Assembly: GCA_945890745.1 (NCBI GenBank)
Contig: CAMDCW010000009.1
Span: forward strand, 1 to 32,957
Direction: 5' to 3'
Source: Phycisphaera mikurensis NBRC 102666
GTDB taxonomy: Bacteria; Planctomycetota; Phycisphaerae; Phycisphaerales; SM1A02
Length of the DNA: 32,957 nucleotides
Both the position numbers and the translations under genes were made by a program. Numbering within the stretch: position 1 is the first letter of the stretch; each line of letters opens with the position of its first letter. Positions 8,957 through 17,344 of the stretch are shown here, in pieces. The notes beneath the pieces are model-generated. The model made no database searches, was not told the origin of the DNA, and saw nothing but the letters and a program-made list of their open reading frames with translations.

Positions 8957-11244
8957 CGGTTCGGCTCCTGAGTTGGGCGCGCAGTCTTCTCACGACCAGA
9001 TTCACGGGGCAACGGCGGCGCCTCAAGATCCGGTAGTGGAAGTGGGTCAAACGGCGAGTAGTCGTCATCTACAGTTGGCGGAATGTCCTTCTTCAAGTCC
9101 TCTGGCTTAGGCGGCGTCACCCAACCCTTGGAGTACTTAAAGGTGTCAGACAGCGGCACGCCATTGAATGGCTGGCGCTGTGTTGGATCAAGCAAGTCAA
9201 TCGCATCAAGCTCCGTGCGGTACTGGTCCTTGTGATCGGTACGAATGGATTCGCGCAGCGCAATCATGGAAGGCGAATTCTTCTGCGTTCGTAGCGCCTG
9301 ATCCACATAGTAAAGCGCAGTGGATCGATCGCCTTCCTTCCACGCCTCCAGTGCTTGCAACTGGTAATTGCCCGCCAAGTGTGATTCAGAGAATGGCAGC
9401 AAGCCAGCACGTCCACCAACGCGAGCTGCTTCTGATGTTCGAAGCGCCATATCGCCGGCCTTGTAGTCCTGGGCGTCTTCCACCACGGTTGGGGTGATCA
9501 AGAAGATGATCTCTTGCTTCACCATCTGGCTTGAAGCGCCGCTGAATGCACCTGGGATCAGATCGCCCAGACCGGGAATCTGCCGGTTGGTCACCTGTGA
9601 CTGTTCCTTGAAGAGTCCGCCCAGAATGATCGTCTGTCCGCTCTTCACGCGAACATTGGTCCGAAGCTCTTGGGAAATTTCATCGGGAACGGTTGCCTTA
9701 CCGCCACCTGCGGCATCAATGTCCTTAATGCGCGCGGTACTGACCTGCGGTGCAAGTTCAAGCCGCACCATGCCATCCGGCGAAACGAATGGTCGGAAAA
9801 TCAGTTTCACACCGACATCCAAGTACTTCACTTCCTGCGTGGTACTGGTCTGCGTCTGCGTGGTTGAGAGGTAGGCGATGCGCTCACCAATGAGCACCTG
9901 GGCACGCTGCCGGTTCAGCACCGTGACCGTGGGTCGCGCGAGCACCGTGGTGTCCACCACTTGATCAAGCATCTGTAAGAAGATGGCCACATCGTTGGTC
10001 ATGATGCCCACCTTGCCGGTCGGTGGCGGCGCACCCGTGGCTGATGGATACAGTGACGCCTGCGAAGCAGTCGACGGAGTGGACGGCTTCAACAATCCGT
10101 CCTTCACATCATCAAACGCCAAGAGCGGCGAAGTGACGCTGGAGAAATCAATGTTGCCAACCACGGAGATGTCCATACCAAAGGCAGTGTCATCAGTGAG
10201 GTTCACAGTCAGAATGGTTGCCTCAACGCGCACCTGCTTCGGCGGCGTGTCGAGTTCTGCAATCAAGGTCTGGACCTGCGTAATGTTCTCCGGGAAGTCA
10301 TTGACCATGACCTTGGCAGAGAATGCAAAACTATCCGCGCCGCCATTTTCAAGCGTAGGTTGATAGCCAGGCTCCACTTTTCCAAGCGCGACAGCGGAGC
10401 CGCCTTCGGTCAAGATTGGCTTCACGAACGCGATCGCATCGTCGGCGGACAGGAATTGCAACGTAAAGACGCGGGCAACGCGATTGCGCTCGGCATCAAC
10501 TTCGCCTTGGGTCTTGACATAAATGAAGTCGCCTTCGCGGCGCCAGGCCAGACCGTTGACATTCAAGATGGCGTTGAGCGCATCTTCAAGCGGCACGTCA
10601 TACAAGTTCACGGTGACCACACCACGCACTTTGTCGCTGGCCACGATGTTCTGGCGAGCCTTGATGGAAATCAGTTCCAACAGCTTGGAAACATCAATCG
10701 CTTGCGCACTGAGGGAGAATCGACCTTCGCTGGTGACATCCACTTTCGCGTCGGGCCTGCGACTGGCGGGCACAGCAGCGCCAGCGCCCGCAGGTGCGCC
10801 TGGTGTAGACGGTGGCTCCATCGTTGGTGACGGTGGTCGTCCGCCCGGCCCAGTCAGCGGAGTAGAAACCCCGCCCTGCGCTGCGTTGGGACCAGGAACA
10901 CCCCACACGGTTGGTTTGAGTTCTGCAGTGGGGTCAGCGCCTGGATCATCGGTCGGCGCAGGAGCAGGTGCCGATTGCGCTGCGCTTGCGGGTCCAGCGG
11001 TAGCCGCGCCTTTGACGGATATTGAACTCACCGGTGCAGCGGTTGGAGATTTCGTGGGTGCAGTGCTTGGCGCAGTGCTCGGTGTAGCACTGGGCGCCGT
11101 GCTGGGCGCACTTCCAGCTGCTCCGGATGCGGAAGACTGCGCGCGTGCAACAGATGCAACCGCAAGTGTGGTGCCGATTGCAGCACACCACGCCGATCGC
11201 GCGAAGGGAGATACTGGTGAGGTGTTGTCGTTCGGTGTTGCCAT
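8953..11244 (-). CDS. Type II/IV secretion system secretin (PilQ/GspD-like)
   Basis: FSLSAQAIDVSKLLELISIKARQNIVASDKVRGVVTVNLYDVPLEDALNAIL (STN/secretin N), VEATILTVNLTD, and the secretin core ...LGGLFKEQSQVTNRQIPGLGDLIPGAFSG...QEIIFLITPTVVED. Confidence 0.94.
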   Translation of the reverse strand: MATPNDNTSPVSPFARSAWCAAIGTTLAVASVARAQSSASGAAGSAPSTAPSATPSTAPSTAPTKSPTAAPVSSISVKGAATAGPASAAQSAPAPAPTDDPGADPTAELKPTVWGVPGPNAAQGGVSTPLTGPGGRPPSPTMEPPSTPGAPAGAGAAVPASRRPDAKVDVTSEGRFSLSAQAIDVSKLLELISIKARQNIVASDKVRGVVTVNLYDVPLEDALNAILNVNGLAWRREGDFIYVKTQGEVDAERNRVARVFTLQFLSADDAIAFVKPILTEGGSAVALGKVEPGYQPTLENGGADSFAFSAKVMVNDFPENITQVQTLIAELDTPPKQVRVEATILTVNLTDDTAFGMDISVVGNIDFSSVTSPLLAFDDVKDGLLKPSTPSTASQASLYPSATGAPPPTGKVGIMTNDVAIFLQMLDQVVDTTVLARPTVTVLNRQRAQVLIGERIAYLSTTQTQTSTTQEVKYLDVGVKLIFRPFVSPDGMVRLELAPQVSTARIKDIDAAGGGKATVPDEISQELRTNVRVKSGQTIILGGLFKEQSQVTNRQIPGLGDLIPGAFSGASSQMVKQEIIFLITPTVVEDAQDYKAGDMALRTSEAARVGGRAGLLPFSESHLAGNYQLQALEAWKEGDRSTALYYVDQALRTQKNSPSMIALRESIRTDHKDQYRTELDAIDLLDPTQRQPFNGVPLSDTFKYSKGWVTPPKPEDLKKDIPPTVDDDYSPFDPLPLPDLEAPPLPRESGREKTARPTQEPNR

Positions 11245-11348
11245 AAGTGCGCTCCATCTGGCGAAACATCACGCCGACGCCCTGATATGGAATCAGGCGC
11301 CTCTTAGGAAGTGATCGGCCTTCATGGGGTCCGAACTCTTGTCGATCA

Positions 11349-11846
11349 TTAAGGTGACTGATAAGTAACGGACAAGTCCCCAGTGAAGGGGTCGAGAACT
11401 ACTTGCGCCCGCTCCGGACCATCCGAAGTGGACACAAAGATGGTCGGGACGGGGTCCATCACTCCACCAAACGGACCAAAGGTGATGTCCCGCGAGCCGC
11501 TCGAAGTGATCAACAGACCCGCGGCCACCTCTGCCCTGCCACTGCCAAACGTGGTGCGTAGTGGACCGTTTGGTCCGGTCAGTGCAGTATCTGGCGCACT
11601 CGTGTGTGCAAGGTGGTAACTGCTCCCATTGGCAGCAATACGAAGCAACACTGGATCAGCAGGCGTGGACAGCGCAACGCTGCGCGCATACCCAAGATCC
11701 GCCTCAAGGAGTCGAACGCCAGCATCCACGCGCTCAAATCGGCTGCCACCAAACATGTCAATGGCCAATCCGGCTATTACGCTCACGATGACCGCCGTGA
11801 TGAGCATCTCAATGAGCGTAAAGGCGCGAAGGCCGCGATTCATCAT
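11349..11846 (-). CDS. Prepilin-type N-terminal domain protein, GspH-like minor pseudopilin
   Basis: MMNRGLRAFTLIEMLITAVIVSVIAGLAIDMFGG class III signal; overlaps the neighbouring gene by 4 nt (11843-11846). Confidence 0.8.
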   Translation of the reverse strand: MMNRGLRAFTLIEMLITAVIVSVIAGLAIDMFGGSRFERVDAGVRLLEADLGYARSVALSTPADPVLLRIAANGSSYHLAHTSAPDTALTGPNGPLRTTFGSGRAEVAAGLLITSSGSRDITFGPFGGVMDPVPTIFVSTSDGPERAQVVLDPFTGDLSVTYQSP

Positions 11847-13516
11847 CGAGCTGCCTCCGCATTAAATCCATAGGACACGATGCGCGAAGGGAACATGTCT
11901 TCCGGATCGCCACCGCGCGAAGGCGCACGGCCCTCGGTGAATCCAGTCACCAGGTCCAACGCGTGGTCATAGAAGAAACTGGCAGTGTCATAAATCAACA
12001 AGTGGTTGGCCGCTACACGCCCGTACACCTGCGTGCGCCCAAAGAGGCGGATCGGGTTCGTTGGTAGGAACAGCGAACCAACAATGGAAGTGTCGCGGAT
12101 ATCCCAGAGGAAGAAGCTGGAGAGGAACTGCCGCATCGGATACACGCGAACCCGCCACGGCTCCATGTACTGCGGTGAAGTTGGCGCTACCGGATAGCAG
12201 TCATTGGAAGTAAACTGCGCGAACCAATTCTTCTTGTGCGGGTCGCCGTCGATGGCAACGCTATTGCAGATGTACTGCTTTCGCGGACCAACCCAGCAGT
12301 TTCGCACATCCATTGAATACCCGTTATAGATTTCAAAGGTGCTGTTTGGATTGATTTCTACGGACGAATTCTGCCAGTCCAAACCCGTCAATGCCAAGTT
12401 CGGATTGATCACGAACTTCACGTCGCCATTGATGATGATGCGCGAATCGCGCAGAATCCATGAACCGTACACCTCATAGGTGCCGGTATTCAAAGTGACT
12501 GTGGCACCACTGCGCACTTCAAAGTTCTTGGTGAACAACTGCGGAAGGAACACGGCGCGCACTCGGAATGAGTTCAGGCTGTAACTGCCGCCCGTCAAGA
12601 TGTAGTTGTTGGTGTAGTTGGTGTAGGTACCGCCAACTGACGGTGCAGCTGGGGGATTGACCATGCGAATGGAATCCAGTGGGTCCATGCGCTTCGCGGC
12701 AACAGCACTGGCACTTGCGCCTTGCACGATGAGACCAGTAGCCGAGTACGGGTAGTAAATCCATGTGGCCTTCATGGAATCTGCGTCCGACGGCGTTGAA
12801 CCCGCCACCTCTGCCTCAAAGCGACAACCGCCCTGCAGCCAGACGCCGCTTCCGAACCAGGGGAACACGTTGCTCAGGAAGGCCAGGTCGGCCTGCGTGC
12901 CAATATTCACGCGCAGTTTTTGTGCGCTCATCGGCGCATTTGGCCAACGACCAATGAAATTGTTTGAGCCATCCACAATCATGATCTTGTTGGCAAAGAT
13001 CGCGTATTCGCCCTTCACCACACTAGGAATGCTCATGTTCGCTACTGAGTTCCAAGTGGCGCCCCCGCGCGTACTGCTGACGGTGACCTCCACTTCGGTG
13101 GTGGCATCATCGGGGAAAATGTTGCCGCCATTGGCTGGATTGGCACGCTTGACAATGTCCACCAAACGAACGGTGACGGTGCCACCATCAAGCGAATAGT
13201 TGTTGAGCAGCACGCCACCAACATGATTACGACGCCAAATGGTCTCGCTGGAGCGAAGAATGCCTTTGGCAATGGACATTCCAGATGAGGCAAGCGTGCG
13301 TGCATCTGCTGCAAGCTGCGCGTTGGCTGCAATGGAAGAGGACGTTTCCCGACTCGCCACGTACGAAAGCGTCGTGGTGCCAACCACCATCATTGCGAAC
13401 AGCGCCAGCATGAGCGCCGCACCGCGTCCCATGCCCTTCCCAGTGTTGCACTGCGTCTGCACCGACCGATCGCGGCGACGGCGCGGAAGTTGAGGTTGGA
13501 AAGCGTGGTGGCTCAT
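11843..13516 (-). CDS. PilX/GspK-like minor pilin with large C-terminal beta-rich domain
   Basis: ORF 11843..13576; the likely start is ATG at 13516 (MSHHAFQPQ). GRGAALMLALFAMMVVGTTTLSYVASRETSSSIAANAQLAADARTLASSGMSIAKG resembles PilX/GspK N-termini; long beta-rich remainder. Confidence 0.68.
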   Translation of the reverse strand: MSHHAFQPQLPRRRRDRSVQTQCNTGKGMGRGAALMLALFAMMVVGTTTLSYVASRETSSSIAANAQLAADARTLASSGMSIAKGILRSSETIWRRNHVGGVLLNNYSLDGGTVTVRLVDIVKRANPANGGNIFPDDATTEVEVTVSSTRGGATWNSVANMSIPSVVKGEYAIFANKIMIVDGSNNFIGRWPNAPMSAQKLRVNIGTQADLAFLSNVFPWFGSGVWLQGGCRFEAEVAGSTPSDADSMKATWIYYPYSATGLIVQGASASAVAAKRMDPLDSIRMVNPPAAPSVGGTYTNYTNNYILTGGSYSLNSFRVRAVFLPQLFTKNFEVRSGATVTLNTGTYEVYGSWILRDSRIIINGDVKFVINPNLALTGLDWQNSSVEINPNSTFEIYNGYSMDVRNCWVGPRKQYICNSVAIDGDPHKKNWFAQFTSNDCYPVAPTSPQYMEPWRVRVYPMRQFLSSFFLWDIRDTSIVGSLFLPTNPIRLFGRTQVYGRVAANHLLIYDTASFFYDHALDLVTGFTEGRAPSRGGDPEDMFPSRIVSYGFNAEAAR

Positions 13517-13523
13517 GAGGTGC

Positions 13524-14165
13524 TTACTGACAGTCCGAATGCCGCTGCAGCGCGTCGATGATTCCACCAAGTTCAAAGTTCATTCCGCCGTGGTCGTCAT
13601 CAAGTTGAATATCCAATACCAATCGCCGGTCTGCGCATGGATTAAAGGTTGTAAAGCGAAATGTGGCCTCCAAAACACCCTCAAGGACAGTGGTGGTAAC
13701 CAGTGACCCGGACGCAGCAAGCGTTGTTCGCAGCGCTGACCAATCGGTGGCGAAGGGATAGACCGTGCGATTCAGTGTGTTACTGACCCGCTGCATGGTG
13801 ATAACGCGGTTGGTTCGGTCCACGACGTACCAACGCAGTTCGTTCCCGTGGATCGTGTCGTATTCGGTGGCGTTGGTCGGTGAACCGTCAAACGTCTCCG
13901 AAGGAAGCCATAGCGTTGCCACAGTGGTTGACTGGGAAAGAATCATTCGCGCCCGAAATAGGTGGTCCGCAATGCGCGCCTGGCCACGCGCAAGGCGCGC
14001 TACCTCTTGCGCTGCATCATCCTGACCTTGCATCCCCACCGCTACCGCCGACACCGTAGCAGCCACAGAAGCCGCAATAATCGCGGTCACTGTGATAGAC
14101 ACCAAGAGCTCCACCAATGTGAAGCCAATGCGCCGGGTACTGCATCGGGGCTGTTGCCGCATCAT
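13524..14165 (-). CDS. Prepilin-type N-terminal domain protein, GspJ/PilW-like
   Basis: RRIGFTLVELLVSITVTAIIAASVAATVSAVAVGMQGQDDAAQEVARLARGQARIADHLFRARMI. Confidence 0.8.
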   Translation of the reverse strand: MMRQQPRCSTRRIGFTLVELLVSITVTAIIAASVAATVSAVAVGMQGQDDAAQEVARLARGQARIADHLFRARMILSQSTTVATLWLPSETFDGSPTNATEYDTIHGNELRWYVVDRTNRVITMQRVSNTLNRTVYPFATDWSALRTTLAASGSLVTTTVLEGVLEATFRFTTFNPCADRRLVLDIQLDDDHGGMNFELGGIIDALQRHSDCQ

Positions 14166-14677
14166 GTTGTTGGATCCATTCCACGGAATCGCACCAGGCG
14201 TGCGAGCGTCAATCCATCGGGCCCGATGACGGCAACCTCAATTCGCTTCCCAGAAACGGTGTAGTTGTTGTACTGGGTAAGCGTGCGATTCTCAGTGATA
14301 ATCGTGGTCACCCGTGAGAGTTCTGAAAATGTGGCCGGCAAGAACTCGCGCGCCGTAGCACCGGGACGCTTCGGCGCTAAGAGCTGGCCAACTGCTTCGG
14401 TGCCAGCCAACGTGTTCATGGTTTCATAAGACTGCTCAAGTACAGAGCTCATCTGTAGTTCAGCGGCCTGCATCGCCAGCACCGAAAGTCGATTCTGCTG
14501 TTCGATCGATGAACCGACTGCCACGGACATCGACGCAGTTGCAGCCACCATCGCCACAATGATGGAGGCGATCAGCGCCTCAATGAGTGTGAACCCGCGC
14601 GGGCGCCGCATGGAGATCTGCCAGCCCGTGTGCTCCGGCTTGGGCGCTGGCGTGGGTTGTGCTGGTTGACTGGTCAT
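14162..14677 (-). CDS. Prepilin-type N-terminal domain protein, PilV/GspI-like
   Basis: RPRGFTLIEALIASIIVAMVAATASMSVAVGSSIEQQNRLSVLAMQAAELQMSSVLEQ. Start at 14677 (MTSQPAQP) or 14611 (MRRPRG); the track start at 14725 is less likely. 4-nt overlap with the GspJ-like gene. Confidence 0.8.
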   Translation of the reverse strand: MTSQPAQPTPAPKPEHTGWQISMRRPRGFTLIEALIASIIVAMVAATASMSVAVGSSIEQQNRLSVLAMQAAELQMSSVLEQSYETMNTLAGTEAVGQLLAPKRPGATAREFLPATFSELSRVTTIITENRTLTQYNNYTVSGKRIEVAVIGPDGLTLARLVRFRGMDPTT

Positions 14678-14900
14678 CAGTAGGTATCTCCGAAAAGAAC
14701 TTCCAATACAAATCCGGCTCTGCAAAGCCCAATCGGGCTTTCGGACCTTGCCATGAAGGAAATTTCATGTTTTTCGGGCGCATTGATTGCAGCACCCCCC
14801 CTTTGTTTCCGAGAGTGTTGATGTGACCGATTCAGGCAGAGTTGCTTGAATGCGGATCACTGAAAGATCGATCCAGCTAGCAAACCAAGGAGTTCTCACC

Positions 14901-15281
14901 ATGACGAACAACACCAACAACAAGAAGATGACCACGCTCCGCAAGGGCTTTACGCTTATCGAAATCCTTATCGTTGTAGTGATCATCGGCGTGCTTGCAG
15001 CGCTGGTCGTTCCATCAGTGACGGGAGCTCTTGATGATGCCAACCTGGAAGCCGCTGATGCACGCGGTGGTCAGATCACCACCATGGTGACGCGACTCAA
15101 CCAGTTCCAGCCAGCTGGAGCCAGTATCACCCTCACGGATAACACCGTCTATACGGCTACGACACTCGCACCGCTCGTAACCGCTGGATATTGCTCGGCC
15201 GAAGACCTGGCTAACCAGGTTGACGCCACCAAGGGTTGGTCGTGGAGCGCCACGACTCGCAAGTTCAGCCCTGAGCAGTAA
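14901..15281 (+). CDS. Type IV major pilin / GspG-like prepilin
   Basis: ATG at 14901 after aagga; LRKGFTLIEILIVVVIIGVLAALVVPSVTGAL prepilin motif with Glu5; small C-terminal domain. Confidence 0.88.
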   Translation: MTNNTNNKKMTTLRKGFTLIEILIVVVIIGVLAALVVPSVTGALDDANLEAADARGGQITTMVTRLNQFQPAGASITLTDNTVYTATTLAPLVTAGYCSAEDLANQVDATKGWSWSATTRKFSPEQ

Positions 15282-15312
15282 TCGGACACTGAAGCGCCGA
15301 TTGTAAGAAATC

Positions 15313-15346
15313 AAGAGGCGTCGGCAGAAGTGCCGGCGCCTCTTTT
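15313..15346 (+). terminator. Rho-independent terminator-like hairpin between pilin and pilM
   Basis: AAGAGGCGTCGGCA-GAAG-TGCCGGCGCCTCTT: 14-bp stem with one G-U pair in the plus-strand RNA and a 4-nt loop, running into TTTTCC. Confidence 0.82.
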
Positions 15347-15377
15347 CCGATACGAACCAGTAACAGGAGGCACCACG

Positions 15378-16634
15378 ATGTTTGGACTACCAATGTTTAA
15401 CAAGGGTCGCGGCGGCTGGATGCAACGGAATCGATCCGCTGCACCGATCGCAGCTGACTTCGGTCGATCCAGCATGCGCCTCTTGCAACTTGCATCCGCA
15501 GGTACTGAGTACAAGTGCACCGCGGCCGCTGAGATCGCCGGCTCAATCTTTGAGGGCAATGGGCTTCGCTTGGATTCAGCCGCGATGACGCAGCGAATCC
15601 ATGAAACCATTGTTGGACTCGGATTCTCTGGCCAGCGCGTCACCGCCACCCTCCCCGCCGAATTGTTTCAAACCGACATTGCGCGCCTTCCCGCCATGAC
15701 CGACCAGGAATTGATGGAAAGCGTTCGATTTGAAGCGATTGATCGATTTGGCATTGACGGAGACAGCTCCGTCATTGGCCATATCCGCCTTGGCGGCACC
15801 GCTGGCGGAAGCAATGAAGTTCTGATGATGGCCATTCCGCGGCACACCGTCAATGCGGCTTCGGCGGTGGTGTCTACAAATGACACCTCCGCGTTTCGCA
15901 TTGAACACGCTGCTCTTGCTGCGCTACGGACTATCACTCGCCAGCGCACCAGTGAGTGTGCTGATCCCGCTGAGTCACGCGACTTTGCGATGCTGCACCT
16001 TGAAGATCGTATTGCCACGCTGGTCTTGCTTCGCGACGGAGCACTTTCGTTTATGCGTGCAATTCGCGGTGACTGGGCTCCAGTCGGCATGACCATTCAT
16101 CGCCGTACTCATACCGGTCGCACGCTGCATGGCAATGACACTGGCACTATCAGCATGGGTTCCGACGGAGCCGATGACCAAGGAACCGCCTGGCGTTGGT
16201 GCGCGCTTGCTGAGGAAACCCTGCGCTGCCTGCGCCATGTCGAGCACAGTTCCGGCGGTTGGTATCCAAAGGAAATTGTTCTCACCGGACCTGCTGCAAC
16301 CGATCCACAAGCGGCCGCAACCATTGAGAGCGTCTGCGGAGTTCGCTCTTCGCTGGCGATGCCGATTCGCATGATTCGTGATCCGGAAGCGTGCGTTCAT
16401 GGCAACGCCTGGGTCGCTGCGATCGGTGCCGCATGCAGTGAATTGCCTGCCCTACTGCGCAACGTGCGTGCTCCCGCTGAGGTTGTCACCCAGCGCAGCA
16501 ACCGTACCGCATTCGGTGGTCGCTCGACCCCACGGACCAGCGCGAGCTCCATCATCACTCTTGAGCCCGAGCCAAAGTCGCTGACCCGACATGAATCTTC
16601 CACCCGCACTACTGCTGCAGGAGCTGCCGCGTGA
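15378..16634 (+). CDS. pilM: PilM-like type IV pilus assembly protein
   Basis: ATG at 15378 after aacaggagg. AADFGRSSMRLLQLA actin-like ATPase start, ATLPAELFQTDIARLPAMTDQELMESVRFEA; first gene of a pilMNOPBC order. Confidence 0.78.
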   Translation: MFGLPMFNKGRGGWMQRNRSAAPIAADFGRSSMRLLQLASAGTEYKCTAAAEIAGSIFEGNGLRLDSAAMTQRIHETIVGLGFSGQRVTATLPAELFQTDIARLPAMTDQELMESVRFEAIDRFGIDGDSSVIGHIRLGGTAGGSNEVLMMAIPRHTVNAASAVVSTNDTSAFRIEHAALAALRTITRQRTSECADPAESRDFAMLHLEDRIATLVLLRDGALSFMRAIRGDWAPVGMTIHRRTHTGRTLHGNDTGTISMGSDGADDQGTAWRWCALAEETLRCLRHVEHSSGGWYPKEIVLTGPAATDPQAAATIESVCGVRSSLAMPIRMIRDPEACVHGNAWVAAIGAACSELPALLRNVRAPAEVVTQRSNRTAFGGRSTPRTSASSIITLEPEPKSLTRHESSTRTTAAGAAA

Positions 16635-17344
16635 GCACCGTCTCAGCCGAGTTCATTGTTGACTTCCTGCCGCGGGATGTCCGCCGGCGTGGAGTGTTGG
16701 CAACTTCACGCCGACGCAGCATGCTGCTGCTTGGTCTACTCGGCGCTGTAGTCGTTGGCGTTGCTTGTCACTCCTGGAATCGATTCCACGAAGCTGAAGC
16801 GCGCCGCGGGGTTTCACTGGCTCTCACGACCAACGCCACCAAGGTTGACGATGTCATCGATCGCCTTGCCGGCGAACAGCGAGAATTGCATCGCTATCTC
16901 AGCGTCTACGACCGCCTTGCCCTCCCCGTGGAGCAAAGCGACATTATTGCCACCATCACCAATCTGATGCCGGATCGAACCAGCCTTTCCATGTTGCGCA
17001 TGGAAGTGAAGGAATCCGCCGCGGCTGCCACTGCGACCGCCAATGCCAAACCAGCGGTAGCACCGGGCGGCGTTGGCAATGTTCGTACTCCTGCTCCGGC
17101 CCGTTGGATGGAAATCACCATCCGTGGATACGCACAGGACAACGCCGATCTCTACGAATTTGAGCGCAAGCTTGCAAACACCAAGCCATTCGCTTCAGTG
17201 ACCGTTTCTGAAAACAAGCCGACCGACATTGCTCGCGGTCGCATCCAGGAGTTTGCCGTGAATTGCCGCATTGACCTTGATGTTCAGTATGTGCGCCCCG
17301 GCGGAAGCCCAGTCGCGTCTGTCGCCAAAGGAGGCTCAAAATGA
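16631..17344 (+). CDS. pilN: PilN-like assembly protein
   Basis: GTG start overlapping the PilM stop (GTGA). VEFIVDFLP-like opening (AEFIVDFLPRDVRRRG), single TM, then coiled coil and PilN-like fold; syntenic position. Confidence 0.72.
   Translation: MSTVSAEFIVDFLPRDVRRRGVLATSRRRSMLLLGLLGAVVVGVACHSWNRFHEAEARRGVSLALTTNATKVDDVIDRLAGEQRELHRYLSVYDRLALPVEQSDIIATITNLMPDRTSLSMLRMEVKESAAAATATANAKPAVAPGGVGNVRTPAPARWMEITIRGYAQDNADLYEFERKLANTKPFASVTVSENKPTDIARGRIQEFAVNCRIDLDVQYVRPGGSPVASVAKGGSK

Noticed and set aside
10523-11314. 263-aa plus-strand ORF, Ala/Gly-rich
   Set aside because: Antisense to the secretin low-complexity N-terminus; composition is explained by the repeat tract.
14750-14776. Terminator-like catgaa-ggaaat-ttcatg-ttttt hairpin
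   Set aside because: Only a 6-bp AT-rich stem; lies upstream of the pilin rather than after a plus-strand gene.
14678-14900. Sigma-54 promoter for the pilin
   Set aside because: Looked for TGGCAC-N5-TTGC on both strands and found no convincing match.
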